64,000 nt of DNA, from NCBI RefSeq assembly GCF_006016075.1, contig NZ_CP040093.1, positions 2,920,771-2,984,770 of the forward strand, in the 5' to 3' direction. The stretch comes from Caloramator sp. E03 (GTDB lineage Bacteria; Bacillota; Clostridia; Clostridiales; Caloramatoraceae). The notes below the pieces were generated by a model. The model was given only the letters and a program-made list of their open reading frames with translations. It ran no database searches and had not been told where the DNA came from. Shown here piece by piece: positions 17,102 through 26,535 of the stretch (position 1 is its first letter; each line of letters begins with the position of its first letter). Made by a program: the position numbers and the translations under genes.

Positions 17102-18685
17102 GGAGTGTAAATAAATCTGTGTATTTAGTTGAGGAGCAACTCCTTCAAGACAAGTTTTAGACTAAATCCAAAAAGATATTTTATTTACTTTCACTACTAA
17201 TTGTTACCATAAATTAGGTTTTTATGCATAATGTTGATTAATTTTGGTTAAAATTTTTATAATGAGTGGGTCTATGTCTATGCATAACAAACTCGCGATT
17301 AGAGCATTGTTATAATTTTTGAAGCGAAAGGAGACCTAGGTCGACTGAAGCTTCAAAAATTTTTTGTTTTTTGTAAATTATATTTAGTATTAGCTATATT
17401 CTTCCCGGATATATTATCATAAGCTGATTGATTACCATATCCCAGTTTCTATACCTTTGAGTCCACTTCTTATCTATATTTTTAACCGATAGATAAAGCA
17501 TTTTTTCTAATGACAAATCTGTGGGGAATATAGTTTTTGTCTTAGTTACTTTTCTAAACTGCCTGTGTAGACTTTCTATTATGTTTGTAGTATACATGAT
17601 TTTTCTTATTTCATCAGGGAATTTAAAGAAAGGTGATATTACATCCCAGTTGTTTTCCCAACTCTTAATTGCATATGGATATTGAGAGCCCCATTTCTGT
17701 TCTACTTCCTTAAGTTTTTCTTTAGCTACCTCCTCATTCAATGCGTTATATACATTTTTAAAGTCTTTTGTAAACTCTTTAAGATGTTTGTATGAAACAT
17801 ATTTAAATGAATTTCTCAATTGATGTATTATGCACCTTTGTATTTCTGACTTTGGATAAGCTGCTTGTATAGCTTCTTTCATTCCAGTGAGACCATCAAC
17901 ACAGAAAACCAGAACATCTTCTACACCCCTGCCCTTAAGGTCGTTAAGGACTCCAAGCCAGAATCTTGATGATTCATTTTCTCCTATCCATATACCAAGA
18001 ACTTCTTTATATCCCTCAATGTTAACCCCAAGAACAACATAAGCTGCACGATTAAGAATACGTCCTTCTTCTCTTACTTTATAGTGTATAGCATCCATAA
18101 ATATAAAGGAATAAATTTTTTCTAAAGGTCTACTTTGCCATTCCTTAACTTCTGGAATAATACGATCTGTAATTTTACTAACAAGCTCTGGTGATATATC
18201 TATGCCATAGAGATCTTTAATTTGATCCTGTATATCTCTTGTGCTCATTCCTCTAGCATAAAGGGATATTATCTTATCTTCAATTCCAGAGATATCTGTT
18301 TTATTTTTAGGAACAATTTTAGGCTCAAATTCGCCATTTCTGTCTCTTGGGACATCGATTTCCATTTCACCAAATTCAGTTTTAATTGTTTTTTTAGAAA
18401 ATCCATTTCTGCTGTTATCGGTTTGCTTATTTTTTACATCATATTTTTCATAGCCTAAAGTTGTATCAAGCTCCGCTTGAAGCATTTCTTCTAAGACATC
18501 TTTAAATAATTCTTTAAGGGTAGATTGGATTCCAGCTACACTTGTGATGTTATTTTCTTTAATAAATTCTTTTAGTTGTGCTTTTGATAAAAGTGACATT
18601 AAAAATCTCCTCCTTGTCCTTTTCTCTTAATTCTTGCCAAGAAGGAGATACTTAAATCACTTTACACAAAATTTTTTACATACTC
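17101..18685 (-). mobile_element. IS256-family insertion sequence, copy 2 (1585 bp), splitting marR from the ABC genes
   Basis: Same length and transposase as copy 1 but in inverted orientation. Flanked by an 8-bp target duplication AGGCTCTA at 17093-17100 and 18686-18693. It separates marR from the exporter genes it preceded. Confidence 0.94.
17394..18599 (-). CDS. IS256-family transposase, copy 2
   Basis: 401 residues, identical in protein sequence to 776-1981, with the same DDE motifs and AAGGAGGAG ribosome site. Complete, so able to mobilise both copies in trans. Confidence 0.95.
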   Translation of the reverse strand: MSLLSKAQLKEFIKENNITSVAGIQSTLKELFKDVLEEMLQAELDTTLGYEKYDVKNKQTDNSRNGFSKKTIKTEFGEMEIDVPRDRNGEFEPKIVPKNKTDISGIEDKIISLYARGMSTRDIQDQIKDLYGIDISPELVSKITDRIIPEVKEWQSRPLEKIYSFIFMDAIHYKVREEGRILNRAAYVVLGVNIEGYKEVLGIWIGENESSRFWLGVLNDLKGRGVEDVLVFCVDGLTGMKEAIQAAYPKSEIQRCIIHQLRNSFKYVSYKHLKEFTKDFKNVYNALNEEVAKEKLKEVEQKWGSQYPYAIKSWENNWDVISPFFKFPDEIRKIMYTTNIIESLHRQFRKVTKTKTIFPTDLSLEKMLYLSVKNIDKKWTQRYRNWDMVINQLMIIYPGRI

Positions 18686-18722
18686 AGGCTCTATGAAAAT
18701 ATAAAAAATAGAGGTGGTAAAA

Positions 18723-20453
18723 ATGTTTAAACTTTTAAAATATTTAAAGGGTTCAGCAATAATTTGTGCTATTATAGCTCCTATTATGATGTTTGTTGAA
18801 GTAGCGATGGATCTTATGCAGCCTAAAATTATGGCAGATATTATTGATATAGGAGTTGGTAACAAAAATATTGCTTATGTTTTATCATCTGGATGGAAAA
18901 TGATTTTGGTAGCATTAATTGGTCTTATAGGCGGTGCTGGATGTTCCGTGTTTTCATCAATAGCAGCTATGAATTTAGGAGAAAAATTAAGACAAAGCCT
19001 TTTTGAAAAAATACAAACCTTTTCTTTTTTAGAGATAGATAAATTTAAGACTTCCTCCCTTATTACGCGTCTAACAAATGATGTTACTCAATTCCAGACT
19101 ATGTTTCTTATGGCGTTAAGAATTGCAGTTAGAGCACCACTTTTATGTATAGGTGGTATTATAATGGCTATATCCTTAAGTAGAAAGCTGTCAATTATTT
19201 TTTTAATTGTAATTCCACTGATTATATTATCGGTTATAGTTATATTTGCAAAATCCTTTCCTCTATTTTCAGCTGTTCAGGAAAAGATTGATAAGATAAA
19301 TACTGTTATGCGTGAGAGTATTTTGGGAGTGCGTGTAATAAAAGCATTTACTATTGAAGAAAGTCAAGAAAAAAGATTTAGCAATGCCAATTATGATTTA
19401 ATGCAAACGTCTATTAAAGCTCAGAATATGAATATGATGCTTTGGCCTATTGTAACTATTTTAATGAACTTAAGTGTTATTGCTGTATTATGGTTTGGAG
19501 GTCATTTAGTAAATAACGGGACGTTAGAAATAGGAAAGATAATGGCTTTTATTAACTATCTTATTCAGATTATGAATTCATTAATTATGGTAGTTATGCT
19601 TGTATTAAATTTTTCACGTGCAAAGGCATCAGCTGATAGAATAAATGAAGTATTAAATACTGTACCATCTATACAAGATAGCAACTCTGCTGCTGATATG
19701 AAAAGTTTTGATATTGAATTTAAAAATGTTTCTTTTAAATATAGTGAACATAGTGAATATGTATTGACAGATATTTCTTTTAAGATAAAACAGGGAGAAA
19801 AAGTTGGAATAATAGGAGCGACTGGAGCAGGAAAAAGTTCTCTTGTTAGTTTAATCCCTCGTCTATATGATGCAACTGAAGGGCAGATTTTAATTGGAGG
19901 TATTGATGTAAAAAATATTAAACTAAAAGATTTGAGAAAAAACATAGGGGTTGTATTACAAGATAGTATATTGTTTTCGGGAACCATTGAGGATAATTTG
20001 AAATTCGGAAACAGTAATGCAGACTTTGAAACAATTGAAAATGCAGCTATGGATGCTCAGGCCTTTGAATTTATAAAAGAAAAGGAGAATGGCTATCAAA
20101 GCATTGTAGAACAAAGAGGGAAAAATTTTTCAGGAGGGCAAAAACAGCGTTTATCTATTGCAAGGACTTTGATAAGAAATCCAAAAATATTAATTTTGGA
20201 TGATTCATCAAGTGCCCTTGATATGGCAACAGAAGCAAAGCTTCAGAATGCCATAAAGAAAAGGATGAGAGACAATACTGTAATTATAATTGCCCAAAGA
20301 ATCTCAGCAGTATGTGATGCTGATAAAATTATTGTTCTTGATAATGGAAAGGTATCAGCTATTGGAACTCATAAAGAACTATTAAAAGAAAATGAGATAT
20401 ATAGAAGTATTGCCGTTTCACAGTTAGGAGAGGAGGTACTTTTAAATGCCTAA
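18723..20453 (+). CDS. ABC exporter half-transporter, degenerate-site subunit (BmrC/YheI type)
   Basis: About 576 residues: six transmembrane helices (1-310) then a nucleotide-binding domain with Walker A GATGAGKSS (about 365), signature FSGGQKQR, Walker B LILDDSSSALD. The catalytic Glu after Walker B is Asp, as in the degenerate-site subunit of heterodimeric exporters such as BmrCD. ATG at 18723 follows AGAGGTGG; an in-frame GTG at 18714 lies within that site. The gene overlaps the next by 8 bases. Probable multidrug or peptide export, originally controlled by the upstream MarR. The native upstream promoter is cut off by IS256. Confidence 0.88.
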   Translation: MFKLLKYLKGSAIICAIIAPIMMFVEVAMDLMQPKIMADIIDIGVGNKNIAYVLSSGWKMILVALIGLIGGAGCSVFSSIAAMNLGEKLRQSLFEKIQTFSFLEIDKFKTSSLITRLTNDVTQFQTMFLMALRIAVRAPLLCIGGIIMAISLSRKLSIIFLIVIPLIILSVIVIFAKSFPLFSAVQEKIDKINTVMRESILGVRVIKAFTIEESQEKRFSNANYDLMQTSIKAQNMNMMLWPIVTILMNLSVIAVLWFGGHLVNNGTLEIGKIMAFINYLIQIMNSLIMVVMLVLNFSRAKASADRINEVLNTVPSIQDSNSAADMKSFDIEFKNVSFKYSEHSEYVLTDISFKIKQGEKVGIIGATGAGKSSLVSLIPRLYDATEGQILIGGIDVKNIKLKDLRKNIGVVLQDSILFSGTIEDNLKFGNSNADFETIENAAMDAQAFEFIKEKENGYQSIVEQRGKNFSGGQKQRLSIARTLIRNPKILILDDSSSALDMATEAKLQNAIKKRMRDNTVIIIAQRISAVCDADKIIVLDNGKVSAIGTHKELLKENEIYRSIAVSQLGEEVLLNA

Positions 20454-22287
20454 TGAAAGGATTATGCCCAATGTAAGGCCTGGTGAACATGGACCTGGTC
20501 AAGGCGGACCTATGGCAAGGTTTCAAAATAAAGCTGAGAAGCTTAAGAATCCAAAAGGTACATTAAAAAGACTGTTAAAATATCTAAATGGTAAAGAAAA
20601 GATATTGATATTTGTTTTTTTTCTTAATATAATAACAACAATTATAAATATTTTAGGTACAAGGTTAAATGGATATACAGTAGATAATTTTATAGAAAAA
20701 GGCGATATGGCAGGACTTTATAGAATTTGTATCATATTAATGTTCATGTATATTTTAAGTGTTGTTTGCATGTATATTCAAAATAAATTAATGGTAAATA
20801 TAGCTCAAAAAACTTCAGCAGACATAAGAAAAGATTTATACAAAAACATACAATTGTTACCTATTAAATATTTTGATACTCATTCCAGTGGAGATATAAT
20901 GAGCAGGCTTACCAATGATGTAGACAATATAAATATGACGTTATCACAGAATATAACGCAGTTCTTTTCTGGAGTTATAAATATTATTGGAATGCTTATA
21001 GCAATGATTCTTTTAAGTGTAAAGCTTACAATAATAGGATTAACTACTGTTCCTCTTATGTTTATATTAACAAGGATTATTGTTAATAAAACCCAGCCTT
21101 TTTTTATAAAACAGCAAAAAGAGCTTGGAAAGTTAAATGGATATATAGAAGAGATAATATCAGGTCAGAAAGTTATACTACTGTTTAACAAGGAGGACTA
21201 TGTTAAAAAGGAGTTTTCGAAGATAAATAAAAGGCTTACTAAAAGTTCTATATTTGCACAGGCTCTATCTGGGGTTATGGGACCGGTAAATAATCTGGTT
21301 AATAATCTTGCGTATTTGATTATTGCTGTTAGTGGAGCATATTTTATACTCTCTGGGATGGATATAACTGTTGGAGTAGTGTTTTCATTTATACTTTATA
21401 TGAGAAATTTTACTCGTCCTATAAATGAACTTTTAAATACTTTTAATACAATACAGTCAGCATTAGCAGGTGCAGAAAGAGTATTTGAAGTAATGGATGA
21501 GCCTAAAGAAAGTGATAGCGAAAAGGCCCTGGAATTAGAAAACATAAAAGGAGAAGTTGAGTTTAGGCATGTCAACTTTTCGTATTCTAAGGATAGAGAA
21601 ATACTAAAGGATATATGTTTAAAGGCAAATAAAGGTGAAACCGTTGCTATTGTAGGCCCAACGGGTTCTGGAAAGACTACTATAATAAGTTTATTAACAA
21701 AGTTTTATGATATTGACAGTGGAAAGATAATTATTGATGAAAAAGATATAAATGATATAAAAAGAAAAAGTTTAAGGAAATCAATTTCAATGGTATTACA
21801 GGATACGTTCCTTTTTTCTGAAAGTGTAAGGGAAAATATAAGATATGGCAGATTGACAGCTACTGATGAAGAAGTAGAACAGGCTGCTAAAATAGCAAAT
21901 GCTCATAGATTTATAATGCAGCTTCCTGATGGCTATGATACTATTTTATCAGATAATGGGAGCAACTTATCACATGGACAGAGACAATTGCTTGCAATTG
22001 CAAGGGCTGTATTATCACAATCATCAATTCTTATTTTAGACGAGGCAACTTCATCAATAGATACACGTACAGAGATAGCAATACAAAAAGCAATGCTTAA
22101 TCTAATGAAAGGAAAAACTACTTTTATTATAGCACACAGGTTAAGTACAATTAAAAATGCAGACGAAATAATAGCAATAAAGGACGGAAGGATAATAGAA
22201 AGAGGTACCCATGAAAAACTTTTGCAAAAATGTGGGTTTTATGCTGAAATATATAATACACAGTTTAAAAAGGGCATTGAGATATAA
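20446..22287 (+). CDS. ABC exporter half-transporter, catalytic subunit (BmrD/YheH type)
   Basis: A 613-residue partner of the preceding protein. A hydrophilic Gly/Pro-rich N-terminal extension (NVRPGEHGPGQGGPMARF) is typical of this subunit. The membrane domain spans about 40-340, then Walker A GPTGSGKTT (about 403), signature LSHGQRQ (His in place of the second Gly) and Walker B LILDEATSSID with the catalytic Glu. Together the two give one full ATP site and one degenerate site built from the Asp Walker B of the first subunit and the LSHGQ of this one. Translationally coupled to the first gene. Confidence 0.89.
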   Translation: MPNERIMPNVRPGEHGPGQGGPMARFQNKAEKLKNPKGTLKRLLKYLNGKEKILIFVFFLNIITTIINILGTRLNGYTVDNFIEKGDMAGLYRICIILMFMYILSVVCMYIQNKLMVNIAQKTSADIRKDLYKNIQLLPIKYFDTHSSGDIMSRLTNDVDNINMTLSQNITQFFSGVINIIGMLIAMILLSVKLTIIGLTTVPLMFILTRIIVNKTQPFFIKQQKELGKLNGYIEEIISGQKVILLFNKEDYVKKEFSKINKRLTKSSIFAQALSGVMGPVNNLVNNLAYLIIAVSGAYFILSGMDITVGVVFSFILYMRNFTRPINELLNTFNTIQSALAGAERVFEVMDEPKESDSEKALELENIKGEVEFRHVNFSYSKDREILKDICLKANKGETVAIVGPTGSGKTTIISLLTKFYDIDSGKIIIDEKDINDIKRKSLRKSISMVLQDTFLFSESVRENIRYGRLTATDEEVEQAAKIANAHRFIMQLPDGYDTILSDNGSNLSHGQRQLLAIARAVLSQSSILILDEATSSIDTRTEIAIQKAMLNLMKGKTTFIIAHRLSTIKNADEIIAIKDGRIIERGTHEKLLQKCGFYAEIYNTQFKKGIEI

Positions 22288-22319
22288 AGAATAAAAATAT
22301 TAAAAAAGGGGAGATTTGC

Positions 22320-23165
22320 ATGAAGTTTGTTAATTTTAAATTGGAAGAGAAGGTTCGACTGGGAATTAAAACTGAAAAAGGAATAATTGATGTAGAAAAA
22401 GCTGCTGCAGATTTTTCTATGGATGTTCCGTTAACTATTGAAGAGGTTATTTCTGCTGGGGAAGATGCTTTAAAGAAGTTAAAGGAATTAGCACAAAAAA
22501 CTAATAAAATAATTTCTGAGGAAGAAATTACTTATGCACCATGTGTTACAAATCCAGAAAAGATTATTTGTGTTGGTTTAAACTATTTAAGCCATACTTC
22601 AGAATCAAAAATGAATGTTCCAACAGTACCTGTTCTTTTTAGTAAATTTAATAATGCTTTAGCAGCACATAATCAAATCATTCCTCTTCCGAAGTATGCA
22701 TCAAAGTTTGATTACGAAGCTGAACTTGTTATTGTTATAGGGAAAGAAGGAAAAGACATTTCTAAAGAAGAGGCTTTATCTTATGTATTCGGCTATACAG
22801 CTGGAAATGACATATCAGCAAGGGATCTTCAATTTTTAACAGGACAGTGGCTTTTAGGTAAAACTAGTGACTTTTTTGCTCCAATTGGGCCATATTTGAC
22901 AACAAAAGATGAAATAGATCCTAAAAATCTAAAAATTGAATGCAAAGTTAACGGTGTAATCCGTCAATCTGCAAATACACGTGATATGATTTTTGATTGT
23001 GCTGAAATTGTTAGCTACGTATCAAGATATATGACGTTAAAGAAAGGAGATATTATATTTACTGGTACCCCAGGAGGAGTGATTTTAGGATATCCTGAAG
23101 AAAAGCAGATTTGGTTAAAGTCAGGTGATAGAATTGAAATTTCAATAGAAAACATTGGACATTAG
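22320..23165 (+). CDS. Fumarylacetoacetate hydrolase (FAH) family protein
   Basis: A 281-residue protein with the FAH fold. Seen: NPEKIICVGLNYLSH, metal-binding E-x-E in DYEAELVIVIG, the downstream Asp in TAGNDISARDLQ, and TGTPGGVILGY near the end. Family members hydrolyse C-C bonds, decarboxylate oxaloacetate or isomerise related diacids. Substrate cannot be told. It sits 32 bases after the exporter genes, with GGGGAG before the ATG, and may be read with them. Confidence 0.82.
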   Translation: MKFVNFKLEEKVRLGIKTEKGIIDVEKAAADFSMDVPLTIEEVISAGEDALKKLKELAQKTNKIISEEEITYAPCVTNPEKIICVGLNYLSHTSESKMNVPTVPVLFSKFNNALAAHNQIIPLPKYASKFDYEAELVIVIGKEGKDISKEEALSYVFGYTAGNDISARDLQFLTGQWLLGKTSDFFAPIGPYLTTKDEIDPKNLKIECKVNGVIRQSANTRDMIFDCAEIVSYVSRYMTLKKGDIIFTGTPGGVILGYPEEKQIWLKSGDRIEISIENIGH

Positions 23166-23249
23166 TAAATACCTTAAAATAGATAATTTGATTGAGAATT
23201 TTTAAATTTAAAAATAAAAAGACCAAAATGAACAAAAAAGCTCTATTCA

Positions 23250-23278
23250 TTGACATAATTTTAACAACAAAATAAAAT
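23250..23278 (+). promoter_or_regulatory. Sigma-A promoter of the FMN-binding lipoprotein gene
   Basis: TTGACA (23250-23255), 17-base spacer, TAAAAT (23273-23278), 45 bases upstream of the ATG at 23323. Confidence 0.65.
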
Positions 23279-23322
23279 GGAATTGTGGACATTAATTATA
23301 AACAAAAAATGGGGGGAATATT

Positions 23323-24225
23323 ATGAAGAAAAGAATTATGTCAATTGTTCTAACTTTGGTCTTTTTAGTAGGTTTGTTGTCAGGATGTGGTTCTAATACT
23401 ACAAGTGGTAATACAAATAATAACACAAGTAGCAACACAAGTTCCAACACTCAAGAAACATCTAAACCTAAATATGCAGATGGTATTTATTTTGCTCAAG
23501 CAGATGATTTTGATAAAGAGAGCGGATGGAAGGATGTTGTTACACTTGAAGTTAAAGATGGTAAAATAGTTTCAGCTGACTGGAATGCAGCAAATAAAAA
23601 TGCAGGTCCTGACAAAAAAACTCTATCAAAAGAAGGAAAATATAAAATGAAGGAATTAGGAAAAGCTCAAGCAGAATGGCATGAGCAGGCAGCAAAAGTA
23701 GAAGCATATTTAATAGAAAAACAGGATCCAAAGGCCATTACATATAAAGATGCAGAAGGGCATACCGATGCAATATCAGGAGTATCAATTCATGTTATGA
23801 ATTTCTTTAAATTAGCTGAAAAAGCTTTAGCTAATGGCCCTGTGCAAAAAGGACCATATAAAGATGGAGCATATCATGCTGAACAAGCAAATTTTGATGC
23901 TCAAGGATGGAAAGAAACAGTAGATATTACTGTTATAAACGGCTATATTGTTGCAGCGAACTGGAATGCAGTAAATAAAGCAGGTGGAGATGATAAGAAG
24001 ACTCAATCAGTAAAGGGTACTTATGGTATGAAGGAAAAAGGAAAAGCTCAAGCAGAATGGCATGAGCAGGCAGCAAAAGTAGAAGCATATTTAATAGAAA
24101 AACAGGATCCAAAGGCTATAACTTATAAAGATGCAGAAGGACATACTGATGCAATATCAGGAGTATCAATTCATGTTATGAATTTCTTTAAATTAGCTGA
24201 ACAAGCTTTAAGTCAGGCTAAGTAA
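23323..24225 (+). CDS. PplA-like lipoprotein with two FMN-binding domains
   Basis: A 300-residue surface lipoprotein: signal peptide with lipobox LSGC (Cys22), a Ser/Thr/Asn linker to about residue 47, then two copies of an FMN-binding repeat (about 50-168 and 176-300). Each repeat starts YxDGxYxAxxxxFD and contains AEWHEQAAKVEAYLIEK and DAISGVSIHVMNFF. The SGVS segment matches the flavinylation-type motif in which a Ser/Thr carries FMN through ApbE/FmnB transferases. The domain order and length resemble PplA of Listeria, the extracellular electron-transfer flavoprotein. The repeats are nearly identical in DNA as well. Followed by ndh2. No FMN transferase gene is visible in the window. Confidence 0.85.
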   Translation: MKKRIMSIVLTLVFLVGLLSGCGSNTTSGNTNNNTSSNTSSNTQETSKPKYADGIYFAQADDFDKESGWKDVVTLEVKDGKIVSADWNAANKNAGPDKKTLSKEGKYKMKELGKAQAEWHEQAAKVEAYLIEKQDPKAITYKDAEGHTDAISGVSIHVMNFFKLAEKALANGPVQKGPYKDGAYHAEQANFDAQGWKETVDITVINGYIVAANWNAVNKAGGDDKKTQSVKGTYGMKEKGKAQAEWHEQAAKVEAYLIEKQDPKAITYKDAEGHTDAISGVSIHVMNFFKLAEQALSQAK

Positions 24226-24229
24226 GTAT

Positions 24230-24261
24230 AAAAGGGTGTACTGTAATCAGTATACCCTTTT
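24230..24261 (+). terminator. Intrinsic terminator after the PplA-like gene
   Basis: AAAAGGGTGTACTG pairs with CAGTATACCCTTTT (one G-U), loop TAAT, T-rich right arm. Confidence 0.8.
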
Positions 24262-24431
24262 AAAGTATAAATTTAATGTTATGAACAATAATAACAAAAT
24301 CTATTCATAATGAACAAAAGAAGTAAAAAAATAGATTTTGATGTACTCTATGATAAAATTTTAACTAAGAGGACATGCATATCTCGCCAATTTTTAGACG
24401 TAAACATTAAAATCATTAAATTGCAATTGCA

Positions 24432-24445
24432 TTGATATATATCAA
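24432..24445. promoter_or_regulatory. FNR/CRP-type palindrome upstream of ndh2
   Basis: TTGATATATATCAA is a perfect palindrome and an exact match to the FNR consensus TTGAT-N4-ATCAA. It lies just before the ribosome site of the NADH dehydrogenase gene, so it would act as a repressor site if the promoter is upstream. In such AT-rich DNA chance cannot be excluded. Confidence 0.45.
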
Positions 24446-24463
24446 ATAAAAGGAGGACAAGAT

Positions 24464-26359
24464 ATGGAAGAGAAAAAAAGGATTGTTGTATTAGGTGGAG
24501 GGTATGGTGGAGTTTTGACAGCCAAAAAGCTTGCTAAAAAATTTAAGAAAGATGAAAATGTTGAGATTGCTTTAATTGATAAAAAACCATATCATACTAT
24601 GCTTACTGAGCTACATGAAGTTGCTGCAGGAAGAGTTCCTGAAGACTCAATAAGAATTGACTTGAAAAAAATATTTACAAAAAGAAAAGTAGATGTAGTT
24701 CTTGATGAAATAGCTGAAATAGATTTTAAAAATAAATTATTAAAGTCAAATAATAGTTCATACAAATATGATTATTTGGTAATAGGAACTGGATCTAAAC
24801 CAACGACTTTTGGGATACCAGGAGTAGAAGAATATACCCATAAGCTTTGGTCTTATGAAGATGCTGTAAATTTGCGTGAGCATATATTGAACATGTTTAG
24901 AATGGCAGCCAAAGAAAATAATAAGGTAAAAAGACAGAAATTGCTAACATTTGTTGTTGTTGGTGCAGGTTTTACAGGTGTTGAAATGATAGGTGAATTA
25001 GGGGAATGGAAGGATAGACTTTGTAAAGATTTTTATATAGATAAAAATGAAGTTAAACTCTATATTGTAGATGCTCTTCCTAAAATACTTCCTATTTTCC
25101 CTGATAAACTAATTAAAAAAGCAGAAAAAAGGTTAAAAAAATTAGGTGTTGATATAATAACAGGTGCAGCAATTACAGAAGTAACAAAGGATGCAGTTAA
25201 ATTATCAGAAAATAGGGCTATTGAATCTAATACTGTTATTTGGGCTGCAGGTATTGAAGGTTCTGATATTGTTGGAAAAATGGGAATAGAGCAAAAGGGA
25301 AGAAAAAGAATAGTTACAAATGATAAGCTTCAATCTGTAGATTTTGAAAATGTTTATGTGGTTGGTGATAATATATTTTATATCCCTGAAGGTGAAGAAA
25401 AGCCTGTTCCCCAGATGGTAGAGAATGCTGAACACTCTGCAGACCTTGTTGCACATAATATATATGCAGATATAAAGGGCAATCACAAGAAATCTTATAA
25501 ACCTAAATTCCATGGTGCCATGGTTTGTATTGGAGGACGATACGGTGTAGCTCACATAGGAACACCTAATAATTTCTTTATGCTTTCAGGTTTCTTTGCT
25601 ATGTTTGTTAAACATTTTATAAATATTGTATATTTCTTCCAAGTTGCTGGATTTAATAAATGCTGGTCATATATGCTACATGAATTTTTCCATGTAAAAG
25701 ATAAAAGAAGTTTTGTTGGAGGGCATTTTGCAAAATCATCTCCAAACTTTTGGCTTGTAGTATTGAGAGTGTTTGTTGGTTATAAGTGGTTAGAAGAAGG
25801 ATTAAATAAGTTACCAAAGATAATAAATGATCCAGGAAAAATTTTCTTAATTCCAGCACCAGTGGCAGATGCATCTTCAGCAGCTTCTGTACAGGCAGCA
25901 ACAAATACAGCAGTACAAGCAACATCTGCAGCGTCAGCGGCAGCTTCTAAAGCAGCAGAAGCAGCTTCACAATGGGGGACAGCATTACCAGTTCCTGAGT
26001 TTATTCAAAAGATTGTAAAATGGTCCATGAATACTTTCTTCTATACTGGAGATGGTGGTTTTACAACCTTAGCACATATTTTCCAAACATGTATGGTTAT
26101 AGGTGAAATACTAGTAGGATTATGTTTAATTGTAGGATTATTTACTGCATTAGCATCGATTATTTCTATTGCAATGGGTACAATGATTTGGGCATCTGGT
26201 ATGGCACCTTCTGAAATGCTTTGGTATCTAAGTGCAGGAATTGCTTTGATTGGAGGTTCAGGAAGTACTTTTGGTTTAGATTATTATGTACTTCCAGTTT
26301 TAAAGAATTGGTGGAAGAATATTGGATTTGTGAGGAAGTTATACCTATATGTAGATTAA
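24464..26359 (+). CDS. ndh2: Type II NADH dehydrogenase with C-terminal DoxX-like membrane domain
   Basis: 631 residues, clearly longer than the usual 400-residue NDH-2. FAD motif LGGGYGGVLTAKKL at the N-terminus, NADH motif VVVGAGFTGVEMIGEL at about 165, TWAAGI-like VIWAAGIEG and VYVVGDN for flavin contact. From about 425 a membrane region begins (FWLVVLRVFVGYKWLEEGLNKLP), interrupted by an Ala/Ser-rich linker (about 470-500) and followed by three hydrophobic segments, a DoxX-like arrangement. It oxidises NADH and reduces a membrane quinone. Membrane-fused NDH-2 beside FMN-binding lipoproteins and demethylmenaquinone-type genes is the hallmark of flavin-based extracellular electron transfer loci. 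Confidence 0.87.
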   Translation: MEEKKRIVVLGGGYGGVLTAKKLAKKFKKDENVEIALIDKKPYHTMLTELHEVAAGRVPEDSIRIDLKKIFTKRKVDVVLDEIAEIDFKNKLLKSNNSSYKYDYLVIGTGSKPTTFGIPGVEEYTHKLWSYEDAVNLREHILNMFRMAAKENNKVKRQKLLTFVVVGAGFTGVEMIGELGEWKDRLCKDFYIDKNEVKLYIVDALPKILPIFPDKLIKKAEKRLKKLGVDIITGAAITEVTKDAVKLSENRAIESNTVIWAAGIEGSDIVGKMGIEQKGRKRIVTNDKLQSVDFENVYVVGDNIFYIPEGEEKPVPQMVENAEHSADLVAHNIYADIKGNHKKSYKPKFHGAMVCIGGRYGVAHIGTPNNFFMLSGFFAMFVKHFINIVYFFQVAGFNKCWSYMLHEFFHVKDKRSFVGGHFAKSSPNFWLVVLRVFVGYKWLEEGLNKLPKIINDPGKIFLIPAPVADASSAASVQAATNTAVQATSAASAAASKAAEAASQWGTALPVPEFIQKIVKWSMNTFFYTGDGGFTTLAHIFQTCMVIGEILVGLCLIVGLFTALASIISIAMGTMIWASGMAPSEMLWYLSAGIALIGGSGSTFGLDYYVLPVLKNWWKNIGFVRKLYLYVD

Positions 26360-26363
26360 AAAT

Positions 26364-26409
26364 AAAATCAAATATCCTTTTAATAAATTTTAAAAGGATA
26401 TTTGATTTT
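26364..26409 (+). terminator. Strong intrinsic terminator after ndh2
   Basis: A perfect 19-bp stem (arms 26364-26382 and 26391-26409, core CAAATATCCTTTTA / TAAAAGGATATTTG) with an 8-base loop and T-rich end. Confidence 0.85.
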
Positions 26410-26535
26410 AATATTGAATTGATATTTATGAGAAAAACTTTTTTTGATGTTTAATAAATTATTTAGTAAAATTATATATTGGTTAATGTATAGTCTATTA
26501 AAAAAATTTTATGAAGAATTGGTATAGGTGATAAA

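Noticed and set aside
690..18685. Composite transposon formed by the two IS256 copies
   Set aside because: Each copy has its own 8-bp target duplication (TATCTTAA and AGGCTCTA); a composite element would show one duplication at the outer ends only.
24302..24317. TTCATAATGAA palindrome between pplA-like gene and ndh2, resembling ATGAA/TTCAT elements near 23230-23250
   Set aside because: Short, AT-rich and imperfectly repeated; chance occurrence is likely.
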